Assembly: GCF_900103175.1 (NCBI RefSeq)
Contig: NZ_FNLF01000002.1
Coordinates: forward strand, 1,054,001 to 1,118,000
DNA length: 64,000 nucleotides
Reading direction: 5' to 3'
Source of the DNA: Tsukamurella pulmonis
GTDB lineage: Bacteria > Actinomycetota > Actinomycetes > Mycobacteriales > Mycobacteriaceae
The notes under the pieces were generated by a model. It was not told the origin of the DNA. It worked only from the letters and a program-made list of their open reading frames with translations, and made no database searches. The number at the start of each line of letters is the position of its first letter. The first letter of the stretch is position 1. The translations under genes were made by a program, and so were the position numbers. This document shows, in pieces, positions 15,087 through 39,019 of the stretch.

Positions 15087-16571
15087 ATGACCATCTCCGT
15101 AGCCATCATCGGCGCCGGCTTCGCCGGCATCGGCGCCGCCATCCGCCTGCAGGACAAGGGCATCGACGACTACGTCGTCTTCGAGCGCGACACCCGGGTC
15201 GGCGGCACCTGGCGCGACAACACCTATCCCGGTGCGGCGTGCGACATCCCCTCGCGCCTGTACTCCTACAGCTTCGCCCCGAACCCCGACTGGTCGCACA
15301 CCTACTCGGGCAGTGCCGAGATCCTGCAGTACATCGACTCGATGGTCGAGTCCTCCGGCGTCGCGCCGCACATCCGGTTCGAGCACACCGTGACCGGCGT
15401 CGTCTACGACGCGGACGCGGGGGAGTGGACGATCTCGTTCGAGGGCCGCGAGCCGCAGCGCGCCCGCGCCGTCATCATCGCCTCCGGCCCGCTCGCGAAC
15501 TGCTCCTTCCCCGCCATCACCGGCATCGAGGACTACGAGGGCCACAAGATCCACAGCGCCCGCTGGGATCACGACTACGACTTCACCGGCAAGAAGGTCG
15601 CCGTCGTCGGCACCGGTGCCAGCGCCGTCCAGATCGTTCCCGAGCTGGTCGAGCAGGCCGCCTCCGTCAAGGTCTTCCAGCGCACGCCCGGCTGGGTGCT
15701 GCCCCGGATCAACACCGAGACCGGCGAATTCACCAAGACGCTCTACCGGTCGATCCCCGGCGCCCAGCAGCTGGCCCGTGCGCTCTGGTTCTGGGGCCAC
15801 GAATCCGTCGCCCTCGGCGTCGTCTGGAACACCCCGCTCACCCGAGTCGTCGAGGCGGTGAGCAAGCTGCACCTGCGCCTGCAGGTGCGCGACCCGTGGC
15901 TGCGTCGCCAGCTGACCCCCGACTTCGCGGCCGGCTGCAAGCGCCTGCTCATGACCAGCGACTACTACCCGGCCCTGCAGCGCGAGAACTGCAAGCTGGT
16001 GACCTGGCCGATCGCGCGGATCGCGCCGAAGGGCATCCGCACCGTCGAGGGCGTGGAGCACCAGTTCGACTGCATCGTCTTCGCCACCGGCTTCGACGTC
16101 TCCAAGACCGGTTCCCCGATCCCCGTCACCGGGCTCGACGGCCGCGTGCTGGCCGACGAGTGGAGCGGCGGCGCCTACGCCTACCGCAGCGTCGCCGTCT
16201 CGGGCTACCCGAACCTCTATGTGACCTTCGGGCCGAACTCCGGCCCCGGGCACAGCTCCGCGCTGGTCTACATGGAGGCGCAGATCGACTACATCACCGA
16301 CGCGATCGCGCAGCTGCTGCGCAGCGGCTGGAAGGCGCTCGACGTGCGCGCCGACGTCCAGGAGGCGTACAACCGCGACATCCAGCGGCGGCTCACCGCG
16401 ACGACGTGGAATTCGGGGTGCAGCAGCTGGTACCTCACCGACGACGGCTTCAACGCCACCATGTACCCGGGCTTCGCCTCGCAGTACGTGGGCCAACTGC
16501 GCACCGTCGACCTGCGGGACTACCGCATCCTGGTGCACGAGGGGGCCGATGCCGCCGTCGCGGCCGGATAA
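15087..16571 (+). CDS. FAD/NADPH-dependent monooxygenase, Baeyer-Villiger type
   Basis: The product is 494 residues. The FAD motif G-A-G-F-A-G lies at 9-14, G-G-T-W-R-D-N-T-Y-P-G-A-A-C-D near 37-51, the fingerprint Y-E-G-H-K-I-H-S-A-R-W-D near 151-162 and the NADPH motif V-V-G-T-G-A-S-A near 171-178. The first fingerprint residue is Tyr instead of Phe. It is the terminal enzyme of the hydrolase/SDR/diiron operon and starts 18 bp after the diiron gene. The content resembles the mycobacterial mymA-type operon (monooxygenase, LipR-type esterase, SDR), where lipid or ketone modification has been proposed. Confidence 0.9.
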   Translation: MTISVAIIGAGFAGIGAAIRLQDKGIDDYVVFERDTRVGGTWRDNTYPGAACDIPSRLYSYSFAPNPDWSHTYSGSAEILQYIDSMVESSGVAPHIRFEHTVTGVVYDADAGEWTISFEGREPQRARAVIIASGPLANCSFPAITGIEDYEGHKIHSARWDHDYDFTGKKVAVVGTGASAVQIVPELVEQAASVKVFQRTPGWVLPRINTETGEFTKTLYRSIPGAQQLARALWFWGHESVALGVVWNTPLTRVVEAVSKLHLRLQVRDPWLRRQLTPDFAAGCKRLLMTSDYYPALQRENCKLVTWPIARIAPKGIRTVEGVEHQFDCIVFATGFDVSKTGSPIPVTGLDGRVLADEWSGGAYAYRSVAVSGYPNLYVTFGPNSGPGHSSALVYMEAQIDYITDAIAQLLRSGWKALDVRADVQEAYNRDIQRRLTATTWNSGCSSWYLTDDGFNATMYPGFASQYVGQLRTVDLRDYRILVHEGADAAVAAG

Positions 16572-16574
16572 CAT
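16569..16574 (+). promoter_or_regulatory. Possible leaderless -10 box of the merR gene
   Basis: TAACAT, overlapping the stop codon of the monooxygenase gene, is followed by 6 bp and the ATG at 16581, which has no Shine-Dalgarno. A convincing -35 is not visible, so the merR gene may also be read through from the operon. Confidence 0.3.
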
Positions 16575-16580
16575 GCGGGC

Positions 16581-17330
16581 ATGACGGAGTACCGGATCGA
16601 CGACCTGGCCCGGGTGTCCGGGACGACGACGCGCAACATCCGGGGCTATCAGGAGCGCGGCTTGTTGCCCAAGCCGCTGCGTCGCGGCCGCGTCGCGATC
16701 TACACCGAGAAGCACGTGCGGAACCTCCTGGCTATCAACAAGCTGCTCAGCAAGGGCTTCACGCTGGGGCACATCGCGACCTTCCTCACCAACCCCGGTG
16801 CCCGCATCGGCGATGCGTTGGACCTGACCGAGATCCTCGACGAGCCCTGGGCGACGGGAAAGCGCCCCGTGCTCGAGCGGGAGGACCTCGAGGCGCGACT
16901 CGGCCCGCTCGACGACGCCGCCCTCACCGGCCTGATCGACGCGGGCGTCCTCGCCGCGACGGAGGAGCCGGATCGCTACGAGGCGGCCGACCCGCACATC
17001 GTCGGCAACCTCGCACGACTGGTGGACAAGGGCATGGACCTGGCCGTGCTCATCGACGTGCAGAAGCGGTTCGCCGCCAAGCTCGCCGAGGCGGCCGAGA
17101 TCCTCATGACCGCCGCCCACGACGAGGTGGACCGGCGCCGCGGACCGGGCTGGCTGCCCGCCACCGACGAGGACGTGGCCTGGGCGGTCGGCCTGCTCGG
17201 CGCGATGCGCCGGGCCGGCACCGAGAACGCGCACGCCGCGCTGGACCGGGCGCTCGACACCGCGCTCGATCAGGAACTGCAGGCGCACAAGATCGCGGCG
17301 GGCAACCGGACCGGGGCGGACGCGTCCTAG
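16581..17330 (+). CDS. MerR-family transcriptional regulator
   Basis: The product is 249 residues. The N-terminal winged helix-turn-helix (3-72) reads [26 protein letters not shown], with a typical second half ending near F-L-T-N. The C-terminal effector domain (about 90-245) is helical with no Cys cluster, so it is not a metal sensor of the MerR/SoxR kind. Ten bp separate it from the monooxygenase gene, so it probably regulates the preceding operon. Confidence 0.88.
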   Translation: MTEYRIDDLARVSGTTTRNIRGYQERGLLPKPLRRGRVAIYTEKHVRNLLAINKLLSKGFTLGHIATFLTNPGARIGDALDLTEILDEPWATGKRPVLEREDLEARLGPLDDAALTGLIDAGVLAATEEPDRYEAADPHIVGNLARLVDKGMDLAVLIDVQKRFAAKLAEAAEILMTAAHDEVDRRRGPGWLPATDEDVAWAVGLLGAMRRAGTENAHAALDRALDTALDQELQAHKIAAGNRTGADAS

Positions 17331-17357
17331 CCGGGCCGGCACCAGGGAGGCCCGGTG

Positions 17358-17363
17358 TACGGT
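17358..17363 (+). promoter_or_regulatory. Possible leaderless -10 box of fdhD
   Basis: TACGGT stands 7 bp before the ATG at 17371, the spacing expected if transcription starts on the start codon. The same hexamer precedes the methyltransferase gene at 53462. No good -35 is seen here. Confidence 0.3.
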
Positions 17364-17370
17364 CGAGCGC

Positions 17371-18207
17371 ATGGGACGGATCACGGTGCGGCGGCCGGTG
17401 GTCCGGGTGGTGGTCGGCGCCGAGCCCGCGCGGCGGATCGACACCCTGGCGGCCGAGGAACCGCTCGAGATCCGCGTGGCCGGGGCGCCGCTCGCCGTCA
17501 CCATGCGCACCCCCGGGCACGACGTGGAACTCGCCGCCGGCTTCCTGGTCTCCGAGGGGGTGATCGCCGCCGCCGAGGAGTTCCGCTCCGCGATCCACTG
17601 CGGCGGACCCGGCACCGGCGGCGCGATCAACGAGTACAACGTGCTCGACGTCGCGCTCGCCCCCGGCGTCACCCCGCCATCGCCCGAGGTGACCCGGAAC
17701 TTCTACACCACCAGCTCGTGCGGGATGTGCGGCAAGGCCAGCATCGACGCGGTGCGCACGGTCTCCCGGTTCGACGTGCGGGCCGATCCCGTCTCCGTCG
17801 ACCCCGAGCGGATCGTCGCCCTCCCGGATCGGCTGCGCGCCGGGCAGGCCGTGTTCGAGAAGACGGGCGGCCTGCACGCCGCCGCCCTCTTCGACGCCGG
17901 GAGCGGCGAGCTGCTGGTGCTGCGCGAGGACGTGGGGCGGCACAACGCCGTCGACAAGGTGATGGGCTGGGCCCTGCTGCACGGCAGGCTCCCACTGCGC
18001 GGGACGGTGCTGCAGGTCTCGGGGCGCGCCAGCTTCGAGCTGGTGCAGAAGGCCGTGATGGCCGGCATCCCCGTGCTGTCGGCGGTGTCGGCGCCGTCGT
18101 CGCTCGCGGTCGAGCTCGCCGACGAGGCCGGGCTGACGCTGCTCGGCTTCGTCCGCGGCGACCACATGAACGTCTACAGTCGCGCGGACCGGGTGCGCAC
18201 CGGCTGA
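17371..18207 (+). CDS. fdhD: Formate dehydrogenase accessory sulfurtransferase FdhD
   Basis: The product is 278 residues, normal for the family. The conserved S-S-C-G-M-C-G-K motif gives Cys117 and Cys120, the persulfide-carrying pair, preceded by P-G-H-D-x-E-L-A-A-G-F-L near 49-60. [12 protein letters not shown] and S-G-R-A-S-F-E-L follow in the C-terminal half. FdhD transfers sulfur from a cysteine desulfurase to the molybdenum (bis-MGD) cofactor of formate dehydrogenase-type enzymes. No formate dehydrogenase gene lies in the window. It is convergent with the thioesterase gene, which ends 5 bp away. Confidence 0.97.
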   Translation: MGRITVRRPVVRVVVGAEPARRIDTLAAEEPLEIRVAGAPLAVTMRTPGHDVELAAGFLVSEGVIAAAEEFRSAIHCGGPGTGGAINEYNVLDVALAPGVTPPSPEVTRNFYTTSSCGMCGKASIDAVRTVSRFDVRADPVSVDPERIVALPDRLRAGQAVFEKTGGLHAAALFDAGSGELLVLREDVGRHNAVDKVMGWALLHGRLPLRGTVLQVSGRASFELVQKAVMAGIPVLSAVSAPSSLAVELADEAGLTLLGFVRGDHMNVYSRADRVRTG

Positions 18208-18211
18208 CCGG

Positions 18212-19045
18212 TCAGGCCTGCCATTCGATCCGCTCGACCTGCTCCGGCGGCCACGGCGCCGGCGGCGCGAAGGGCGCGCCCGGGAGCGGGGTGACCGATG
18301 CGGCCGAGGCGGGTTTGGCGGCGGGCGCACCGTCGGCGTCCAGGAGGTAGAGCCACTGCCGGTAGCCGGCGTCGTCGCGCTCCGAACGCACCTGCACGCT
18401 CGACCCCAAGGGGATCGGTGCGAGGTACTCGATGATCGCGCGGTGCGGCGCCGCGAGCAGGGGATCGCCGTTCAGGCCGTCCTCGACGAGCTGCAGGTAC
18501 GCGGCGTTGTTGAGGTGCTGGTACGGATCGAAGTCGGTGGCGCGCAGCCGCACCGTGACGTCGCTCGCCGACGGCTCGGGCGGCGTGGCGGTGTTGAGCG
18601 CCTTCCAGCGCAGCCGGGTCTCGGTGACGTGCTGCTGCAGGTACTCCATGCCGCCGTCGCTGATGTGCGTGGGCATGCCCGACTCCGCGCTGAACCGGAT
18701 CCAGAAGGCCTCGGTCTCGACGTGCCCGCCGGCGCTGCCGCGCAGGGTGATCCGCATGTTGCACCAGCGCGAACTGGTGGCCTCGCACCAGCGCAGCAGG
18801 GTGACGTCCGACGGCCAGTGCAGCGGCTCGTGCACATCGATGATGCTGCGGCGCACGAGCCAGTACGGGTCGGTGGCGTCGAAACCGCGGTGGAACATCT
18901 CGTCGTTCGCCATGTCCTGCAGGTAGCGCGCGATCCCGTCGAGCCGGACCCGGCGCTCGGGGTCGACGTCGCCCGTCCGCACGGGCCAGGTCCGCTCGAA
19001 GGAGGGGCCGGGAGGCGCTGCCTGCAGGAACTCGTAGTCAGTCAC
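18212..19045 (-). CDS. Acyl-ACP thioesterase (FatA/FatB-like, double hotdog)
   Basis: The product is 277 residues. The first hotdog (about 15-140) begins R-T-W-P-V-R-T-G-D-V-D-P and includes L-D-G-I-A-R-Y-L-Q-D. The second (about 165-250) has R-A-T-D-F-D-P-Y-Q-H-L-N-N-A-A-Y, the D-x-N-x-H-x-N-N-type substrate motif of this family with Gln for one polar residue. Such enzymes release free fatty acids from ACP or CoA. It could in principle supply substrate to the fatty-acyl-AMP ligase about 3 kb away, but nothing in the sequence links them. Confidence 0.8.
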   Translation of the reverse strand: MTDYEFLQAAPPGPSFERTWPVRTGDVDPERRVRLDGIARYLQDMANDEMFHRGFDATDPYWLVRRSIIDVHEPLHWPSDVTLLRWCEATSSRWCNMRITLRGSAGGHVETEAFWIRFSAESGMPTHISDGGMEYLQQHVTETRLRWKALNTATPPEPSASDVTVRLRATDFDPYQHLNNAAYLQLVEDGLNGDPLLAAPHRAIIEYLAPIPLGSSVQVRSERDDAGYRQWLYLLDADGAPAAKPASAASVTPLPGAPFAPPAPWPPEQVERIEWQA

Positions 19046-19070
19046 ATGGCGAGCCTAACGAGTTGGGTGA

Positions 19071-19667
19071 TCAGTCGCGGCTGAACTTGGCCTTCAGCGC
19101 GGCGATCCGGTCCTCGTTCTTCTCCTGACGCTCCTGCTTCTTCTGCTCGTGCGCCGCCTTACGTGCCGCCTTGGCGGCGGCGTCCGCGGCGTCCTGCTGC
19201 GCCTCGAGCTCGCTGATCACCTCGTCGAGCGGGCGCCGCACGATGCGGCCGCCGGCGCGCGCCACCTGCGCGTCGAGCGCATCGGTGGTCGGCTCCTCCG
19301 TCTGCACGATGATGGCGTTGTTGCCGGGTGGGAGCTGCTGCGCGAACAGCGAGATCACATCGTCGCTGTCATCGAGGTTGCTCACGTCGACCAGCGCGCC
19401 CGTGGCGGTGCCGACGGACAGGCCGAGCAGCAGGCCGACGGGGCCGCCGAGGACGCCCACCAGCATGCCGATGAGCGAGCCGCTGAGGGTGCCGGTGCCG
19501 GTGGTGCCGTCCGTGTTCTCGGGGATGTCGTAGGTGCCGTCGGCGTTGCGCTCGACCAGTGCCGCGGAGATCACCCCGTAGGTGCTCGCGGTGTTGCGGA
19601 TGTTCGAGTACTCCTCGTACGTGGCGGCACGGGTCGGCAGGGAGATGACGGCGACGTATTCGCTCAT
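19071..19667 (-). CDS. DUF1269-family protein with glycine-zipper segment
   Basis: The product is 198 residues. A ferredoxin-like N-terminal region (1-50) begins Y-V-A-V-I-S-L, followed by a Gly-rich hydrophobic segment (about 61-92: G-x-L-I-G-M-L-V-G-V-L-G-G-P-V-G), a second alpha/beta part and a highly charged Ala/Lys/Glu coiled-coil tail (about 150-198). This is the DUF1269 arrangement; function is unknown. It is upstream of the thioesterase gene on the same strand (25 bp gap) and divergent from the D-amino-acid oxidase gene. Confidence 0.75.
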   Translation of the reverse strand: MSEYVAVISLPTRAATYEEYSNIRNTASTYGVISAALVERNADGTYDIPENTDGTTGTGTLSGSLIGMLVGVLGGPVGLLLGLSVGTATGALVDVSNLDDSDDVISLFAQQLPPGNNAIIVQTEEPTTDALDAQVARAGGRIVRRPLDEVISELEAQQDAADAAAKAARKAAHEQKKQERQEKNEDRIAALKAKFSRD

Positions 19668-19799
19668 GGGGGTCCTTCGGTCGTGGGTGATCCGGGTCCA
19701 GCGCTGTCACCGCGAACCCTACGCTGCAATCGTGAACGACCGGTGCCGCTTTCCCGAACGGCGGCGACGGACGTGAGGGCGGCATGACAGGCTGTGCGC

Positions 19800-20711
19800 A
19801 TGGCTGAGGTGACGATCGTCGGTGCGGGTGTGGTCGGACTGTCGTGCGCGGTGCGGCTGCTCGAGGCGGGGCACGGCGTGCGGGTGTACGGGCGGGAGCC
19901 GAGCGTCGAGACGACGTCCGCCGTGGCCGCCGCCGTCTGGTACCCGTACCTGGCCGAGCCGCGCGACCGGGTGACCGGGTGGTCCGCGGCGACGCTCGCC
20001 GAATTCACGGTGCTCGCGGCCCGCGGCGTCGACGGTGTCGTCATGACACCCGGGACCGAGATCTTCCGCGAGCGCGTCGACGAGCCGTGGTGGACCACGG
20101 CCGTCCCGTCGGTGGAGCGGGTCGACCGCCCCCGCCCCGGGTACGCCGAGGGGTGGAGCTTCGTCTCGCCGGTGATCGAGATGCCGGTCTACCTCCCGTG
20201 GCTCGTCGCGCGCGTCCGTGCCTTGGGCGGCACCGTCGAGCAGCGGACCGTGGCCTCGCTCGGCGACCTGGACGGGACCGTCGTCAACGCGACGGGGCTC
20301 GGCGCGCGCGAGCTGATCGGCGACACCAGTCTCACGCCGGTCCGCGGCCAGGTGGTCTACCTCGAGCAGGTGGGCATCGACCGCTGGTGGATCGACGACA
20401 ACGATCTGCGCAACCCCACCTACGTGGTGCCGCGTTCGCGCGACATCGTGGTCGGCGGCACCGAGGACCACGGCGCGGAGGACACGACCGTCGCCCGGGC
20501 CACCGCCGACGCGATCCTCGACCGGGCGCGCGCCCTGGTCCCGGAGCTGGCGCAGGCGCGGGTGCTCGGACACAACGTCGGGCTGCGGCCCTCCCGGCCG
20601 ACGGTCCGCCTCGAGCGGGAGGGCGAGATCGTCCACTGCTACGGCCATGGCGGCGCCGGTGTCACACTGAGCTGGGGCTGCGCCGACGAGGTCGCCTCGC
20701 TGATCGGCTGA
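19800..20711 (+). CDS. FAD-dependent D-amino-acid oxidase
   Basis: The product is 303 residues from ATG 19800. The FAD motif G-A-G-V-V-G lies at 8-13, followed by A-A-A-V-W-Y-P-Y near 42-49, V-N-A-T-G-L-G-A-R near 162-170, R-G-Q-V-V-Y and a C-terminal H-N-V-G-L-R-P-S-R-P with the substrate-carboxylate Arg, then G-H-G-G-A-G-V-T-L-S-W-G. These are the hallmarks of D-amino-acid oxidase, which converts D-amino acids to 2-oxo acids, ammonia and H2O2. It is unrelated to the polyketide locus that starts 47 bp downstream on the same strand. Confidence 0.9.
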   Translation: MAEVTIVGAGVVGLSCAVRLLEAGHGVRVYGREPSVETTSAVAAAVWYPYLAEPRDRVTGWSAATLAEFTVLAARGVDGVVMTPGTEIFRERVDEPWWTTAVPSVERVDRPRPGYAEGWSFVSPVIEMPVYLPWLVARVRALGGTVEQRTVASLGDLDGTVVNATGLGARELIGDTSLTPVRGQVVYLEQVGIDRWWIDDNDLRNPTYVVPRSRDIVVGGTEDHGAEDTTVARATADAILDRARALVPELAQARVLGHNVGLRPSRPTVRLEREGEIVHCYGHGGAGVTLSWGCADEVASLIG

Positions 20712-20758
20712 GCCCGAACGCGGGGGTGCGCCGCGCGATCGTGATTAAGGTGCACACC

Positions 20759-21459
20759 GTGAGTACCGCGACGCTGTTCATCTTCCCGCACGCCGGTGGG
20801 GCGCCCTCGTACTACGTGCCGTTCGCGCAGGAGTTCTCCTCGGACCTGCGGCGGATCGCGATCCCGTATCCGGGTCGCGGTGGGGCGCATGACGTCTCGA
20901 GTCTGGACGGCATCGAGTCGCTGGTGGATCGCCTGTGGCGCAAGCTCTCCCCGGACACCGTGGGGGACGGTCCGATCGCGTTCTTCGGCCACAGCATGGG
21001 CGCACTCGTCGCCTTCGAGACGGCGTGCCGGTTCGGCGCGCAGGGTCGTGCGGTGGACGCCCTGTTCGTCTCCGCGTGTGCTGCGCCGGGGCACAGTGGC
21101 TTCGACGACGTCGCGGATTCCGACGATGCGCTGCTCGCAGCGGCGGCTGCGATGACGGGGATCGATCCGCAGTTGCTCGCACACGAGGAGTTCGCCTCAC
21201 GAATCCTGCCGACGCTGCGGGGGTTCCAGGCGATCACCCGCTACCGGGCCCCGGCGGACGCGGTGCTGGATTGCCCGATCCAGGCCTACGTTGCAGCGGA
21301 TGATGCAATCGCGACCACGGATAATATGCGCCACTGGGCAGATCGGACTTCTCGGTCGTTCGATATGACGACGTTCGGCGCGGTCACCACTTCTACCTGG
21401 ACGAGCATGCCGCGGAGTTGGCGGCGGCGATCGAGGGGCGGCTCCGGGCGGCCCTCTGA
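20759..21459 (+). pseudogene. tesA: Type II thioesterase (TesA-like), 3' frameshift before the catalytic His
   Basis: A GTG at 20759 starts a thioesterase II domain: F-I-F-P-H-A-G-G near 6-13, R-I-A-I-P-Y-P-G-R-G near 30-39 and the nucleophile G-H-S-M-G with Ser79. At about codon 208 (21380) the frame breaks. The expected G-G-H-H-F-Y-L-D-E-H end, with the catalytic His, is present in the -1 frame and terminates at 21459. One G missing from a GGCGGCGGT-like run explains it. Read uncorrected, the protein continues with an Arg-rich tail to 21508. TesA releases or edits polyketide chains in the M. tuberculosis PDIM locus, where it is likewise upstream of fadD26. This is either a sequence error or a real lesion. 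Confidence 0.8.
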
Positions 21460-21543
21460 CCCGCAACGTCACGCGGTGTTAGCCGCGCGCTGGTTCAGTT
21501 GCACCTGAGCATCTTTGACGCCCCGTGTGACGTGAGCGCATTC

Positions 21544-21577
21544 CTCGGGCGACACTCAGCGATCGAGTGAACCCGAG
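21544..21577 (+). terminator. Nested hairpin downstream of tesA
   Basis: CTCGGG/CCCGAG enclose a second stem CACTC/GAGTG. No T-run follows. The position, 85 bp after the thioesterase stop and before the fadD26 promoter region, suits a GC-rich terminator or attenuator. Confidence 0.4.
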
Positions 21578-21612
21578 ACGGGGCGAATCGATCCGTGCCA
21601 TACTTCGCGCAG

Positions 21613-21655
21613 TTGCAAAAGGCTGTGAACTGACGTACTTGTTGTGGGGCGTCAG
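21613..21655 (+). promoter_or_regulatory. Candidate promoter and operator of the fadD26-pps operon
   Basis: TTGCAA (21613-21618), 17 bp, TACTTG (21636-21641) is the best sigma-70-like match in the gap before fadD26. An inverted repeat CTGACG/CGTCAG (21630-21635 and 21650-21655) flanks the -10 and start region and could bind a repressor. The leader would be about 65 nt. This would drive roughly 31 kb of overlapping genes. Confidence 0.4.
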
Positions 21656-21712
21656 TCCGAGGGGACATCGGTAGGTCGTCCCCGTGTCGTCGGCACGGAA
21701 GGTGTGAAGCAA

Positions 21713-23478
21713 GTGTCAGCAGATTCCCGGTCGGAAGAGTTGATTCCCGTTGCACTGGAGCGGCGGTCGAGGACCCAGGCGGACGAGCCGGCGTTCACCT
21801 TCGTCGACTACGACGTCGATCCGGACGGCTTCTTCGAGACCCTGACCTGGTCGGAGCTCTACCAGCGCGTGCAGGTCGTCGCGGCCGAGCTGTTGCGTCA
21901 CGGCGTCGCGGGCGATCGCGTCGCCATCCTCGCGCCGCAGTCGATGGACTACATCGTCGGCTTCCTCGGCGCACTGGAAGCAGGCTTCATCGCCGTCCCG
22001 CTGTCGGTGCCGCTGTTCGGCGCCCACGACGAGCGCGCGTCGAAGGTGTTGGAGAACTGCGAGCCGGTGGCGGTCTTCACCACCACCACGGCGATCGACG
22101 CGGTACTGCCGTCGGTGAACGCGGTAGCGGGCCGGGCGATCACGGTGATCGAGCTCGATGCGCTCGACTACGACAGCCCCGCCGGCGCGTACCGCACCGA
22201 GCACTCGGGCGCGCGCCCGGCACTGCTGCAGTACACGTCGGGCTCGACCGGCACGCCCTCCGGTGTCATGGTCACCCACCGGAACGTGGCGCTCAACATC
22301 GACCAGATCGTGGTCGATCAGTTCGCCGACCTCGGCGGACAGCCCACCGAGGAGACGACGCTCGTCTCCTGGCTGCCGTTCTTCCACGACCTCGGACTCA
22401 TGCTCGGGATCATGGCGCCGGTCGGTACCGGCCGGCATGCCGTGGTCACGAGCCCGGTGTCCTTCCTGCAGAAGCCCTCCCGGTGGATCCGCCTGCTGGC
22501 GATGTACTCGGGTGCGCACTCCGCGGCCCCCAACTTCGCGTTCGACCTGGCTGCGCGGCGCACTCGCGACGAGGATCTCGAAGGCCTCTCCCTCGAACGG
22601 GTGCACGGGATCATGAACGCCGCCGAGCGGGTCCAGCCCGCCACCGTGCGGCGCTTCAACGAGCGGTTCGCGCAGTTCGGGCTGCGGGAGGGGGTGCAGT
22701 TGCCCGCCTACGGCCTCGCCGAGGCCACGCTGTACGTCTCGTCGCTCGAGCCCGGGCGCGAACTGCCCATCGTGGCCTTCGATCTCGAGAAGCTCGCCGC
22801 GGGGTACGCGCTGCGGGTCGAGGCGGCGGTGGACGGCGACGACGCCTCCGTCCAGGTGGGCCTCGGCTCGCCGCGCAGCACCGTGTTCCGTGTCGTCGAC
22901 CCCGAGACCTGCATCGAGAGCCCTGAGGGCCGGGTCGGTGAGATCTGGGCGCACGGCGAGAACATCGCCGCGGGCTACTGGCGCGATCCGGTGCGCACCG
23001 AGAAGGTCTTCCACGGACGCCTCACCGAACCCTCCGAGGGCACACCGGAGGGGCCGTGGATGCGCACGGGCGACCTCGGCGTGATGTTCGAGGGAGATCT
23101 GTTCATCGTCGGGCGGATCAAGGACCTCATCATCATCGACGGGCGCAACCACTACCCGGACGACATCGAGGCCACCGTGAGCGCACACACGGGTGCGCGC
23201 ACCGCCGCCCTCGCCATCGCGGGCGAGGGCACCGAGGGACTGGTCGTCGTCGCCGAGTTGCGCCGCCTGCCCGCCGATCCCGCCGAGGTCGCGGACCTGG
23301 TGCGCGATGTGCGCAGCCGGGTCACCACCGCCATCGCGCAGAAGCACGCGCTGCGCGTGGTCGATGTCGCGCTGGTCCCGCAGGGGGCGATCCCGATCAC
23401 CACGAGTGGCAAGACCCGTCGCCAGGAGACCGCCAACCTGTACCGCTCGGGCTCGCTGCAGAGGCTCGGCGAGGCGCA

Positions 23479-23482
<4 letters not shown>
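21713..23482 (+). CDS. fadD26: Long-chain fatty-acyl-AMP ligase (FAAL), FadD26-like
   Basis: The product is 589 residues from a GTG at 21713 with GGAAGG 10 bp upstream (GTG 21704 is possible). The adenylation core motif Y-T-S-G-S-T-G-T-P lies at 174-182, the middle region has Y-G-L-A-E-A-T-L and R-T-G-D-L-G, and the C-terminal subdomain ends T-T-S-G-K-T-R-R-Q-E with Lys567. Length and the FAAL-type sequence context separate it from acyl-CoA ligases. FAALs activate fatty acids as acyl-adenylates and load them on the N-terminal carrier domain of a partner polyketide synthase. It overlaps the PpsA-like gene by 4 bp (ATGA), exactly as expected for that pair. Confidence 0.95.
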
Positions 23483-33656
<10,174 letters not shown>

Positions 33657-33658
33657 TC

Positions 33659-39015
<5,357 letters not shown>

Positions 39016-39019
<4 letters not shown>

